NCBI RefSeq assembly: GCF_009834185.1
Contig: NZ_CP047173.1
Span: 3,658,001-3,722,000, forward strand
Direction: 5' to 3'
From: Rathayibacter sp. VKM Ac-2760
Lineage (GTDB): Bacteria; Actinomycetota; Actinomycetes; Actinomycetales; Microbacteriaceae
Length of the DNA stretch: 64,000 nt
In this document: piece after piece, positions 42,158 to 50,571 of the stretch
How the letters are laid out: every line of letters starts with the position of its first letter
How positions within the stretch are numbered: position 1 is the first letter of the stretch
The notes under the pieces: model-generated
Told to the model about the DNA's origin: nothing
What the model saw: only the letters and a program-made list of their open reading frames with translations
Databases searched by the model: none
Made by a program: the position numbers and the translations under genes

Positions 42158-42861
42158 GGTCGCCTCCGCTCGAGGTCGGGCAGCTCGAGGTCCGCGAGCA
42201 GGTGCTCGGCGACGACGAGGTCGTGCTCGGTGTCGATGTCGCCGCCCTCGACGTCGGCCATCACGAAGAGGCCGACCCGGCCGCCGATGCGGTTGCGCTG
42301 CCCCTCGTAGACCTCGGTCCGGGTGAGGTAGAGCGAGCCGGTCTCGCGGTAGAAGAACTCGGGCGCGGTCAGCTCCTGCCGGCGCGGGCGGGCGGCGACG
42401 TCGTAGTGCGGGAACGCGCTCTCCTCGCCCCGCGAGCGCCAGAGGAACGGGGTCTGCGCGACGACGCCGACGAGCGAGTCGACCCCGGTCTCGGCGAACT
42501 GCGCGACGGCGCGCTCGATCGTTCCGGGCAGGCGGATCGGCGAGGTCGCCTGCAGGAGCAGCACGGCGTCCGGCCGCCGCCCGAGCGCGCGGCGGTGCTC
42601 GATCGCGTGCAGCACGACCGGCTCGGTCGCGGTCTCGTCGCGGGCGAGCTCGGCGGGGCGGAGGAACGGCACGTCCGCTCCGGCGTCCGCGGCGATCCGG
42701 GCGAGCTCGGCGTCGTCGGTCGAGACGAGCACGTCGAGACCGGCGGCGAGCGCCTGCTCGATGCTCCAGACCACGAGCGGCTTCCCCGCGACCAGGCGCG
42801 CGTTCTTCCGCGGCAGGCCCTTCGAGCCGCCGCGCACGGGGATGACGCACAGGATGCTCAT
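42154..42861 (-). CDS. neuA: CMP-nonulosonic acid cytidylyltransferase
   Basis: A 235-residue cytidylyltransferase. The CTP-binding start CVIPVRGGSKGLPRKNARLV is the CMP-sialate synthetase signature; LLLQATSPIR and the late DIDTEHDLVVAE (metal-binding acidic residues) are also present. It activates the NeuB product as the CMP sugar for transfer. Start at 42861 with GGAGGAG upstream; ATGA overlap on one side and GTGA on the other. The pairing with NeuB makes a sialic-like component near certain, but which nonulosonic acid cannot be told. Confidence 0.92.
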   Translation of the reverse strand: MSILCVIPVRGGSKGLPRKNARLVAGKPLVVWSIEQALAAGLDVLVSTDDAELARIAADAGADVPFLRPAELARDETATEPVVLHAIEHRRALGRRPDAVLLLQATSPIRLPGTIERAVAQFAETGVDSLVGVVAQTPFLWRSRGEESAFPHYDVAARPRRQELTAPEFFYRETGSLYLTRTEVYEGQRNRIGGRVGLFVMADVEGGDIDTEHDLVVAEHLLADLELPDLERRRP

Positions 42862-43904
42862 CGCACTCCTCCCTCGACGACCGCGAGCGCCTGGGCGGCG
42901 ACCGCGGCGGCCGGTTCGACGACCGGCACGACCGGCGCCGGGGTCGGCGGCCCCTCGCCCCAGCGCGAGAGCCCGTAGCGGCCCCAGAACTCGCGCACCC
43001 AGGCGGGCGGATCCACGCAGGTCACCCACGCGGGCGTCCCGGCCGCCGCCGCCTCGAGCACGCCGGTCGAGAAGACCGAGGCGACGGGTCGGTGCTGCGC
43101 GGCGAGGTCGCCGCCGACGAGCACGCGGATGCCGCTGCGGCGCCAGGCCGCGTGCTGCCAGCGCGAGCGCCGGTCGACCTCGGCCGGGTGCGGGCGGTAG
43201 TCGGCGCCGGTCTCGCGGCAGAAGCGGCCGGCGGTCGCGGCGGCGATCCGGCGCGGGAGCTCGGCGCCGTGCAGCTGGCCGAGGAAGAGCGGGCGCTCCT
43301 CGGTCACGGCCGTGCGGGGGCGCTGCGCCGCGGACCAGAGCAGCTGGCTGCCGACGACCGCGGTGGCGACGTCGGTCCGCCCCGAGCGCCAGAAGTCGGC
43401 GTCGGCGGCGGAGAAGGCGAGCAGCGTCGCTCCGGTCGGCAGCGGCGGCGCGAACGGGGTGAGCAGGCCGTGCTGCACCACGAGGAAGCGCGCGCCGGTC
43501 CGCCCGGCCCAGCGGAGCGCGGTCGCGCCGACGCGGAGGTAGTGGCCGGTCGCGACGACGGCGCGCAGACCCCGCAGCTCGGTCGGCAGGGGGCCCGGGT
43601 CGGGCAGCGGCCGGGTGGTCCAGGCGCCGGGCAGCAGCGCGGTCACGTCGCCGGGGGCCAGCACGGCGACGGGGTGCTCGCCGAGGTGCGCGAGCGACGC
43701 GGCGGTCGCGGCGACCGCGCTGGCCGTCGACGCCTCGACCGCGAGCAGGATCGACGGCTCGGCGCCGCGCAGGTGCAGCACGAGCGGCTCGGGTGTCGAC
43801 GGGCGCAGCCGCGCCCGGACCGCGCGCAGCGGGTCGCGGCCGCGCTGCCAGCGGCGCCAGCCGTCGAGGTCGTCGGCGTGCCTCAGCCCTGCGCGATCGC
43901 TCAC
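42858..43904 (-). CDS. putative GT-B-like surface-polysaccharide transferase
   Basis: A 348-residue protein just upstream of neuA in the operon. Visible marks are VVATGHYLRVG, FLVVQHGLLTPFAPP (the VQHG motif of polysialyl- and capsule-type transferases), LFLGQLHG, YRPHPAEVD (RPHP motif) and FSTGVLEAAAAGTPAWV. These fit GT-B-fold polysaccharide transferases that use CMP sugars, so it may be the transferase for the nonulosonic acid. That assignment rests on motifs and position only. The GTG at 43904 is chosen; a GTG at 43928 is possible. Confidence 0.55.
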   Translation of the reverse strand: MSDRAGLRHADDLDGWRRWQRGRDPLRAVRARLRPSTPEPLVLHLRGAEPSILLAVEASTASAVAATAASLAHLGEHPVAVLAPGDVTALLPGAWTTRPLPDPGPLPTELRGLRAVVATGHYLRVGATALRWAGRTGARFLVVQHGLLTPFAPPLPTGATLLAFSAADADFWRSGRTDVATAVVGSQLLWSAAQRPRTAVTEERPLFLGQLHGAELPRRIAAATAGRFCRETGADYRPHPAEVDRRSRWQHAAWRRSGIRVLVGGDLAAQHRPVASVFSTGVLEAAAAGTPAWVTCVDPPAWVREFWGRYGLSRWGEGPPTPAPVVPVVEPAAAVAAQALAVVEGGVR

Positions 43905-43918
43905 CCCTACCGTGCTCC

Positions 43919-44926
43919 TCAGCCCCACAGTGCCCTCACCGCCCGCATCCGGTGCACGAAGGTGTGCTCGGCCCGGGTGCGCGCGGCCGCCGCGTCGCGC
44001 ACGCGGTGCGCCCAGAGCGGGTCGGCCTGCGCACGCCGGACGTGCTCGACGAGCTGGTCGCGGCCGTCGAAGACGAGCACCTCGCGCCCCACCTCGTAGT
44101 GCTCGGCGATGTCGGGCCGGTCGAGCAGCGCGAGCGCGCCGACGCCCGGCGCCTCGAAGGCGCGCATCGACAGCCCGCCGTGGCCGTCGCCGTGGATCGC
44201 CAGCGTCGCGATCGAGCCGGCCATCACGCCGTAGTACGCCGAGCGCGGGACGTCGCCGTGCGCCCGCAGCCCCGCGCCGCGCAGTCGCCCGGTGCGCACG
44301 ACGTCGCGCGGGTGCCGCGACCACTGCCGGCCGAAGACCTCGACGTCGACTCCGCTCGCCGCGAGCTCGCGCAGCACCCGCTCGCGCTCGGGGTAGCGCG
44401 CGCCGATGAAGGTGACCGCGGCGGACGGGCGCGGGGTGAAGCCCAGGAGCGAGTCGAACGCGTCCGGCAGGTGCGTGGCGGCGATCCCGGCCGCGCGGAG
44501 GGTCGCGACGTCGCGCGGCGAGTAGCTGGCGATCGAGACCCCGGCCGCGGCGAGCGCGCGCAGCCGGTCGAGCCCGAAGCTCATGTTGGCCAGCTCGTCG
44601 TAGAGCCAGAGCACGACGGGCGCACCGCCCGCGGCCAGCGCCGCCCACCACTCCTCGCCGAGGGAGTCGCCCTTGACCACCAGCACCGCGCGCGGCGCCG
44701 TCTCGCGCAGCGCCCGGACCGCCCGCTCGGTCTCGGAGCGCCGCGACCAGCGCCGCAGCCGGGAGCGCGGGAAGCGGTGGGCCACGGCGTCGCGCAGCCG
44801 CACGACGCCCGACGTCTCGTCGTAGCGGTGCACGACGACGTCCTCGCCGAGCGCGACGAGGGCGGCCTCGATCGCCCGCCAGTAGTCGTGGAAGACGGGA
44901 CTGACCACCAGCACGGGCCGGCTCAC
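43919..44926 (-). CDS. CgeB-like glycosyltransferase
   Basis: A 335-residue GT-B-type protein (RPVLVVSPVFHDYWRAIEAA; VLWLYDELANMSFG; TFIGARYPERERVL; GGLSMRAFEAPGVGALALLD; then DIAEHYEVGREVLVF). The last two motifs are typical of CgeB/DUF3880-type glycosyltransferases. GTGA overlap with the gene upstream; 14 bases to the next. It probably adds one sugar of the repeat unit. Confidence 0.78.
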   Translation of the reverse strand: MSRPVLVVSPVFHDYWRAIEAALVALGEDVVVHRYDETSGVVRLRDAVAHRFPRSRLRRWSRRSETERAVRALRETAPRAVLVVKGDSLGEEWWAALAAGGAPVVLWLYDELANMSFGLDRLRALAAAGVSIASYSPRDVATLRAAGIAATHLPDAFDSLLGFTPRPSAAVTFIGARYPERERVLRELAASGVDVEVFGRQWSRHPRDVVRTGRLRGAGLRAHGDVPRSAYYGVMAGSIATLAIHGDGHGGLSMRAFEAPGVGALALLDRPDIAEHYEVGREVLVFDGRDQLVEHVRRAQADPLWAHRVRDAAAARTRAEHTFVHRMRAVRALWG

Positions 44927-45843
44927 CTCGCCGCCGTCTCGGCCGCGGCGATCAGGCGCAGCTCGCCGCGGAAAGTCGCGAGCGGGCGGACCGTGCGGCC
45001 GGCGAGCGCGCGCACGGCGTTCGCGCCGAGGTTGACCACCGACGCCGCGCGGAGCGACGCCGCGAGCGCGCCCGGGCTCGCCCGCCACTTGCGGGCGTAG
45101 CGCAGCCGCGCGGTGAGCAGCCAGACCAGCCGCCGGGCGGGATCGGAGGAGCCGCCGCCCGCGTGCACCGCGACGACGCCGCCGGTGAACACCGACGGCA
45201 CGCCGCGCGCGCGCAGCCGACGCTGCAGGTCGACCTCCTCGCAGTTCATGTGGAACGACTCGTCGAAGCCGCCGATCGCGCGGAACTCGTCCGTCGGCAG
45301 CAGCATCGCCGCGCCGATCACCCAGTCGACCGGCAGCGTCGCGCCCTCGACGCAGCGGGCGTCCTGGCCGACCGCCGCGCGCAGCCGCGGCCGCCAGCGC
45401 GCGAGCGGGGTGAGCCACTCCACCACGTAGTGGCCCAGCCGCGGGAAGCGGCGGCCGACCCACTGCGGCTCGCCCGCGCCGTCGCGAAGGGCGGGTGCGA
45501 CCACGGCCGGCAGCCACGGGGTGCCCGCGGCGACGAGGTCGCGGAGGAAGGTCTCGCCGATCTCGAGATCGCTGTTGAGCACCAGCAGCAGCGGATGCGC
45601 CGCCCGGGCCGCGCCGCTGTTGACGGCGGCGCCGAAGCCGCCGTTGCGCTCCCGACGGACCAGCACGACGCCCTCGCGGGCCGGGAACGGGAGCGGCGAG
45701 GCGTCGTCGACGACGAGGATCTCGTGCTCCGGCGCCCCCACCTGGCCGCGCAGCTGCTCGAGCAGGACCAGCGCGGGGGCCGGATCGCCGTAGTGCGGGA
45801 CGACGATGCTCACGCCGAGCGCTGCCCCGTCCCGCCCGGTCAC
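44923..45843 (-). CDS. family 2 glycosyltransferase (rhamnosyltransferase-like)
   Basis: A 306-residue GT2 enzyme. It has VSIVVPHYGDPAPALVLLEQ, EILVVDDASPLP, NGGFGAAVNSGA and the metal-binding LNSDLEI (NSD). Further on are WVIGAAMLLP, FDESFHMNCEEVDLQRRLRA and a C-terminal helix. The ExVDLxxR pattern is common in rhamnosyltransferases. Overlaps both neighbours by GTGA. Confidence 0.9.
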   Translation of the reverse strand: MTGRDGAALGVSIVVPHYGDPAPALVLLEQLRGQVGAPEHEILVVDDASPLPFPAREGVVLVRRERNGGFGAAVNSGAARAAHPLLLVLNSDLEIGETFLRDLVAAGTPWLPAVVAPALRDGAGEPQWVGRRFPRLGHYVVEWLTPLARWRPRLRAAVGQDARCVEGATLPVDWVIGAAMLLPTDEFRAIGGFDESFHMNCEEVDLQRRLRARGVPSVFTGGVVAVHAGGGSSDPARRLVWLLTARLRYARKWRASPGALAASLRAASVVNLGANAVRALAGRTVRPLATFRGELRLIAAAETAAR

Positions 45844-46442
45844 GAGGCGACCGCCCGGCTCTCGCGGGCGAGCCGGAGCGAGCGCCGGGTCGGGAGCACC
45901 GCGGGGCCGGGCCGGGCCGGGACCGCGGGCAGCGCGCCGAGGGCCGGCAGGATCGCCCGCAGCAGTGCGTCGATGTCGTCGACCGCGGCCGCCGCGACGG
46001 CCGCGCCGCGCCCGTGCGGGTCGGCGAAGTCGTCGTCGGCGCCGAAGGGGGCCGTGTCGCGCGCGATCAGCTCGCGGAGGTCCGCTCCGGGGGTCGCGAG
46101 CGCCAGCCGCGCCGCGCGCCGGATCGTGCTGGTGCGCCGCGCCATCGGCGCGAAGTGCTGGGTGACCCATTCGCGCTGCGCCGACTCGAAGGCGAGGACG
46201 ACGTCGGCGTCCTGCAGCAGGCGGCCGTCGGCCTGGCGGGCGCGGTGCTCGGTCGCGGAGAGGCCGCGGGCGCGGAGCGCGTCGGCCAGGTCGGGGTCGA
46301 GGGCGCGGCCCACGGGAGCGTGCGTCCCGGCGCTCGCGACCCGCCAGGCGGCGGAGGGGCCGAGCACCTCGGCCGCGAGGCGCTCGGCCGAGGGCGAGCG
46401 GGCGACGTTCGCGTGGCAGAGCAGGAGCAGCCGCGCGGTCAT
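45840..46442 (-). CDS. low-molecular-weight protein tyrosine phosphatase
   Basis: A 200-residue phosphatase, longer than the usual 150 because of a C-terminal extension. The P-loop CHANVARS places Cys9 and Arg15 in the C-x5-R motif; the general acid is in DDFADPHGRG near residue 140. It lies between the BY-kinase and the first glycosyltransferase with 4-nt overlaps on both sides, so it very likely dephosphorylates the kinase Tyr tail and tunes chain length or export. Confidence 0.92.
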   Translation of the reverse strand: MTARLLLLCHANVARSPSAERLAAEVLGPSAAWRVASAGTHAPVGRALDPDLADALRARGLSATEHRARQADGRLLQDADVVLAFESAQREWVTQHFAPMARRTSTIRRAARLALATPGADLRELIARDTAPFGADDDFADPHGRGAAVAAAAVDDIDALLRAILPALGALPAVPARPGPAVLPTRRSLRLARESRAVAS

Positions 46443-48070
46443 CGCGCCGGCCGCCGGAACGACGCGGGGACGTCCGCCTTCGGCGCGGCGCGGACGACGT
46501 GCTCGGTGGAGCGCGCGGGCTCGACGGTGCGGGCGGGCCCCACGGCGCGCTCCGGCTCCGCGATCCGCTCCGGCTCCACGGCACGCGCCGGCTCGGAGGG
46601 CCGGACCGCGGGGAGGGAGCGGGCGGGCTCCTCCCCCGCGCTCCGGCGGCCGTTCGACCGGCCCCGACCGCGGCCGGCGTCCGGCTCGGCGTAGTACGGG
46701 TTCTTCCGGTCGTAGTAGTAGGAGTAGCCCGCGTCGCCGTCCTGCGCCGAGACCATGTTCAGCACGGTGCCGAGCACCCGGCCGTGGACCTGCTGCACGA
46801 TCCGCCGAGCCGCGGTGACCTCGGGGCGGCGGGTGCGGTTGGAGGCGACGACGAAGACGATGCCGTCGACGACCGTCGCGACGATCGAGGCGTCGGTGAC
46901 CGGCAGGATCGGCGGCGCGTCGACGATCACGAAGTAGTCCTCCGCGAGCCGCTCGATCAGCGCGCGCATCGCCGAGGAGCCGAGCATCTCGGACGGGTTC
47001 GGCGGGATGTGCCCCGCCGGCAGCGCGAACAGCCCCTCGGTGGCGGTCGGCCGGATCGCGTCCTCGACCGGGATCTGGTGGCTGAGCACCTCGCTGAGAC
47101 CGACGGCGCCGTCGATCCCGAGCAGCTTCGCGACCGTCGGGCGGCGCAGGTCCGCGTCGATCAGCAGGGTGCGCTGGCCGGAGTCGGCCATCACCCGGGC
47201 GAGACCGGACGCGATGGTCGACTTGCCCTCGGCCTGGTTCGCGCTGGTGATCACGACGCTGCGCGTCTCGTCGTCCACGCTGGAGAAGCGCAGCCCGGTG
47301 CGCAGCGCGCGGAAGGCCTCGGCGGTGATCCCGTCGACCGCCCGGCCCCGGCCGCCCCGGTCCCGGCCGCCCTGGCCGCGGCCGCCCCGGCCCTTGCCGA
47401 TCTTCGGGATCCGGCCCAGCACGCCGACGCCGAAGAGCGCGGTGAGGTCGTCCACGGTCCGCACCCGGATGTCGAGGGCGCGGCGCAGGATCGCGACGGC
47501 GAAGCCGAGCACGAGCCCGCCCGCGGCACCGAGCAGCAGGTTGCGCAGCCAGTCCGGGCTCGTCGGCGCGGAGGCGGGCTCGGCGTTCTCCAGCGGCACC
47601 ACCGTGATCCCCGGGGTCCGGTCGGCCGTCGACTGCGTCTCGATGTCGGCGATGACCTCGGCGAGCGCCGCGAGCGCTCCGTTCGCGAGGGCGGCCGCGT
47701 TCTCCGGCGTCGACGCCGCCGCGGTCACCTCGATCAGGGTGCTGCCCGGCGCGACGGCCGCGGTCAGCCGGCCGTTCAGGCGCTCGCCGCCCGGGTTCGC
47801 CTCGGGGTCGGCCTCGATCCGCTCGTAGACCGCGCTGCTCGAGATGAGCGGCAGGTAGGCGTTCGCCCGGGTGACGGCGGTCTGCGCGCCGCTGATCGCG
47901 TCGGCCGAGCTGCCGTCGGTGGCCGCGATGACGAAGCCGGCCGACTTCGACTCGTAGACGCGCGGGGTGACGGCGGAGAACGCCGCCACCGCCGCCACTC
48001 CGACGACGACGGCGATCGCGAGGATCTTCCAGTTCCGCCGGATGAAGGCGATGAAATCGACGACGGTCAC
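46439..48070 (-). CDS. polysaccharide co-polymerase / BY-kinase (Wzc-like)
   Basis: A 543-residue fusion of a chain-length domain and a bacterial tyrosine kinase. Two membrane helices (WKILAIAVVVGVAAVAAF near 15-32; LLLGAAGGLVLGFAVAIL near 180) flank the extracellular Wzz domain. A Gly/Arg-rich insert (GRGGRGQGGRDRGGRGR, about 225-243) precedes the kinase: Walker A ANQAEGKST (about 278-286), Walker A' LLIDADLRRPT and Walker B FVIVDAPP. The tail carries a tyrosine cluster GYSYYYDRKNPYY (about 447-459), the autophosphorylation site, then a long charged Pro/Glu/Arg region. First gene of the minus operon; GGAGAAAGG precedes the GTG. Confidence 0.93.
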   Translation of the reverse strand: MTVVDFIAFIRRNWKILAIAVVVGVAAVAAFSAVTPRVYESKSAGFVIAATDGSSADAISGAQTAVTRANAYLPLISSSAVYERIEADPEANPGGERLNGRLTAAVAPGSTLIEVTAAASTPENAAALANGALAALAEVIADIETQSTADRTPGITVVPLENAEPASAPTSPDWLRNLLLGAAGGLVLGFAVAILRRALDIRVRTVDDLTALFGVGVLGRIPKIGKGRGGRGQGGRDRGGRGRAVDGITAEAFRALRTGLRFSSVDDETRSVVITSANQAEGKSTIASGLARVMADSGQRTLLIDADLRRPTVAKLLGIDGAVGLSEVLSHQIPVEDAIRPTATEGLFALPAGHIPPNPSEMLGSSAMRALIERLAEDYFVIVDAPPILPVTDASIVATVVDGIVFVVASNRTRRPEVTAARRIVQQVHGRVLGTVLNMVSAQDGDAGYSYYYDRKNPYYAEPDAGRGRGRSNGRRSAGEEPARSLPAVRPSEPARAVEPERIAEPERAVGPARTVEPARSTEHVVRAAPKADVPASFRRPAR

Positions 48071-48213
48071 TGCGCGCCTTTCTCCGTCCGAGTACTTCTC
48101 CGCCCCGCAGGAATCCCGGGACGCAAGCATTTCGCGTCAGGCTAGCAATGCCGCTCTCCGACCGCGCAGGAGGATTCCGCCGCACGAGGGCGAAGTTCTG
48201 CGAGTATTCCGGC

Positions 48214-49422
48214 ATGGGTCAGGAGAACGAGAGCGCCGATTCCGGCGGCAGCGCCGTGGACCTCGCGGCACCACGCAGAGCGTCCCTCGGCGCGGCCTTC
48301 CCGATAGCACACTCGGCGCGGATCATCGATGCCGCGCTGATGGGGATGATCATCTATCGACTCTCCCTTCCTTTCGTTCCCGGCACTGTTCCGGCCGCCC
48401 AATCGGCGATTGTCGGACTGCTTCTCATCAGCCTTTTCCGCCGGCCCACGCGCGCTCTCCGGTCGGTCGGCTGGTATCCCTTCCTCTGCCTCGGACTCCT
48501 CGGCTTCGTCGTGGCGATCTCGACCGCGAACGGGCTCGATCTCGAGCGCCGGGCCGGCAACATCGGGCTGCTGATGCTGATGGCGGCCTTCCTCGCCAGC
48601 GGCCGGATCGATCTCGCCTCGGCCCTCAAGGGCATCGGCGTCGCCCTCACTCTGAACGCGGCCCTCTTCGCCGCGGGGATCGCTCCGGACGCCTACCAGG
48701 GCGCCCTCACCGGCTATCTGCAGGACAAGAACGTCGCCGGCCTCTACTACGGCGTCGCGGCCCTGCTCATCACGGCGACCACCTCGCGGCAGTGGCTCCG
48801 GATCGCCGTGCTGGTCGCCGGGGGCCTCGCGGTCGTCGCGACCGACTCGCGCACCTCGATGGCCGCCTACGCCTGCGGACTGCTCTGGCTGCTGGTGACG
48901 CCGCGGCTGAGCCTGCTCTTCCGAGCGCTCACCGGCGTCGGCATCGCCCTGCTCTTCGTCTGGGCCGAGGCGAATCTGTCCACCGCGGGCGTCTACGGCG
49001 TCGAACGCGCCGGCTCCGACGCCCTCCGCGAGAGGATCCTGCAGGCCTCGTTCGACCGCGTCGCCCTCGCGCCGTGGAGCGGCGGCGGCCTGGGCACGGC
49101 GACCGCCGACGTCGACGGCGTCACCTGGTTCTTCCACAACTCCTACCTAGCGCTGCTCGCCGAGGGCGGGGTCGTGCTGTTCGTCGGCGTCCTGGCCGTC
49201 TACGCCGTCGCGGGCTTCGGACTGCTGCCGCGGCGCCCCGGCACGCACGGCCGCCACGTGGTCGGGGCGGCGACCGTCGTCGTGCTGCTCTGCGCCACCC
49301 AGCTCGGCGAGGTGTTCTTCGCGCCGATGTCGTTCGTCGTCGTCGGCGCGGGGCTGGCGCTGCTCGCCGAGCGCGAGCCCGCCGAGCCCGCGCACCCCGG
49401 GCCCGCGCACCCCGAGCTCTAG
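48214..49422 (+). CDS. Wzy/O-antigen-ligase-like polymerase
   Basis: About 402 residues, with ten or more hydrophobic segments and the O-antigen-ligase-type loop ILQASFDRVALAPWSGGGLG...HNSYLALLAEGGVV (the HNxYL...EGG motif of Wzy_C). It would polymerise repeat units on the outer face of the membrane. It is divergent from the BY-kinase gene. Start uncertain: 48214 gives MGQENESAD, while an in-frame ATG at 48148 adds 22 residues. The base composition at its start is less G+C-rich than elsewhere. Its TAG overlaps the convergent stop in CTAG. Confidence 0.82.
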   Translation: MGQENESADSGGSAVDLAAPRRASLGAAFPIAHSARIIDAALMGMIIYRLSLPFVPGTVPAAQSAIVGLLLISLFRRPTRALRSVGWYPFLCLGLLGFVVAISTANGLDLERRAGNIGLLMLMAAFLASGRIDLASALKGIGVALTLNAALFAAGIAPDAYQGALTGYLQDKNVAGLYYGVAALLITATTSRQWLRIAVLVAGGLAVVATDSRTSMAAYACGLLWLLVTPRLSLLFRALTGVGIALLFVWAEANLSTAGVYGVERAGSDALRERILQASFDRVALAPWSGGGLGTATADVDGVTWFFHNSYLALLAEGGVVLFVGVLAVYAVAGFGLLPRRPGTHGRHVVGAATVVVLLCATQLGEVFFAPMSFVVVGAGLALLAEREPAEPAHPGPAHPEL

Positions 49423-50513
49423 CGCCCCGTCACCTCGCGGAGCACCGCCCGCACCTCGGCCCACATCCGCTCGGCGTTCGCCTCGGCCAGCACCCGGGCG
49501 CGGCCGGCCTCGGCGATCCGGGCCCGGCGCGGGTCGTCGCCGAGCGCCGCCTCGATCACGGCCGCGACGCCCGCCGGATCGTGCAGCGGCAGCCCGAGCG
49601 CCGTCACGCCGTCGTCGAGGTAGTCCGCCATCGCCGCGGTCCGCGTCACCGCCACGGCCGTGCCGCAGCCGGACGCCTCGAGCAGCACGCTCTGCCCGGT
49701 CGGGTAGGCCCGCTCGTGGGTCGGCACGACCACCAGCGCGGCGTCGCGCAGATTCTCGCGGTGCTCGCCCACCGGCACCGGCGCGTGCAGCAGCACGTTC
49801 GGCGGCAGCGCCAGGCCCGCGATCCGCTCCGGCATGGTGAAGAGGTCGAAGCGCCGGTGCGGCAGTCGAGCGGCCGCGGCGACGAGGGTGCCGAAGTCGC
49901 GGCCGCGATCGACGCCGGCCGCGAGCACCTCGAACCGCTTCGGCCGCTCGGGACCGGGCGCGTAGTAGTCCGCGTCGACCCCGAAGCCGATCGGGACGAC
50001 CCTGCGCTCGTCGACCCCGTGCCGGGCGAAGACCTCGCGCTGGTTCGCGCTGAGCACGAGGATCCGGTCGACGCCCGCGGCGGCCCGGAGCACCCGGCGC
50101 CGCCGCTCCGGTGTGCCGGTGCGCAGCTCCTCCGCCCACCAGCAGGAGAGCACGACGAGCGGCGTCCGCGCGTACGGCGGGAGGCCGGCGCGGCGCAGTA
50201 GCGCGGGGAACTCGGCCTCCGGCTCCAGCACCGCAAGCACCGCGTCGGCCGACGCGACCGCGCGCAGCGAGCGCAGCTGGGTGTCGAGCGCGAGCCCGGA
50301 GCGGTGCTCGGCGACGTCGCGGAGCTTCACGTGCGCGGGCCGGGCCGCGTGCCCCTTGGCGAGCAGCCGGGTCTCGGAGTCGCGGAGCAGATCGGCGCGA
50401 TAGGGCAGCCGCCCGCGCAGATACGGCTCGCCGGGGCGGGCGAGGATCGAGGAGTGCTTGAGGAAGAGACCGAGAATGCGGAGCGGGCGGGAATCATCCC
50501 TGGCACGGGTCAT
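49419..50513 (-). CDS. family 4-like glycosyltransferase
   Basis: A 364-residue GT-B enzyme. LRILGLFLKHSSILARPGEP opens the acceptor half. The donor half has RILVLSANQREVF, PIGFGVDADYYAPG, TGQSVLLEASGCGTAVAVTR (the ExxGCGTxV donor site) and YLDDGVTALGLPLHDPAG. The ATG at 50513 is preceded by GAGAGG about ten bases upstream. Its stop codon overlaps that of the convergent polymerase gene. Adds a sugar to the polymer or to a lipid; specificity unknown. Confidence 0.87.
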   Translation of the reverse strand: MTRARDDSRPLRILGLFLKHSSILARPGEPYLRGRLPYRADLLRDSETRLLAKGHAARPAHVKLRDVAEHRSGLALDTQLRSLRAVASADAVLAVLEPEAEFPALLRRAGLPPYARTPLVVLSCWWAEELRTGTPERRRRVLRAAAGVDRILVLSANQREVFARHGVDERRVVPIGFGVDADYYAPGPERPKRFEVLAAGVDRGRDFGTLVAAAARLPHRRFDLFTMPERIAGLALPPNVLLHAPVPVGEHRENLRDAALVVVPTHERAYPTGQSVLLEASGCGTAVAVTRTAAMADYLDDGVTALGLPLHDPAGVAAVIEAALGDDPRRARIAEAGRARVLAEANAERMWAEVRAVLREVTGR

Positions 50514-50571
50514 GAAAGAGAAGACCTCTCCGAGAAGAAGTCGGGACTTCTCGGACCTGATTCGCGATGAG

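Noticed and set aside
49419..49422. Regulatory meaning of the overlapping convergent stops (CTAG)
   Set aside because: Overlapping stops of convergent genes arise easily because CTAG reads as TAG on both strands; no further signal supports a role.
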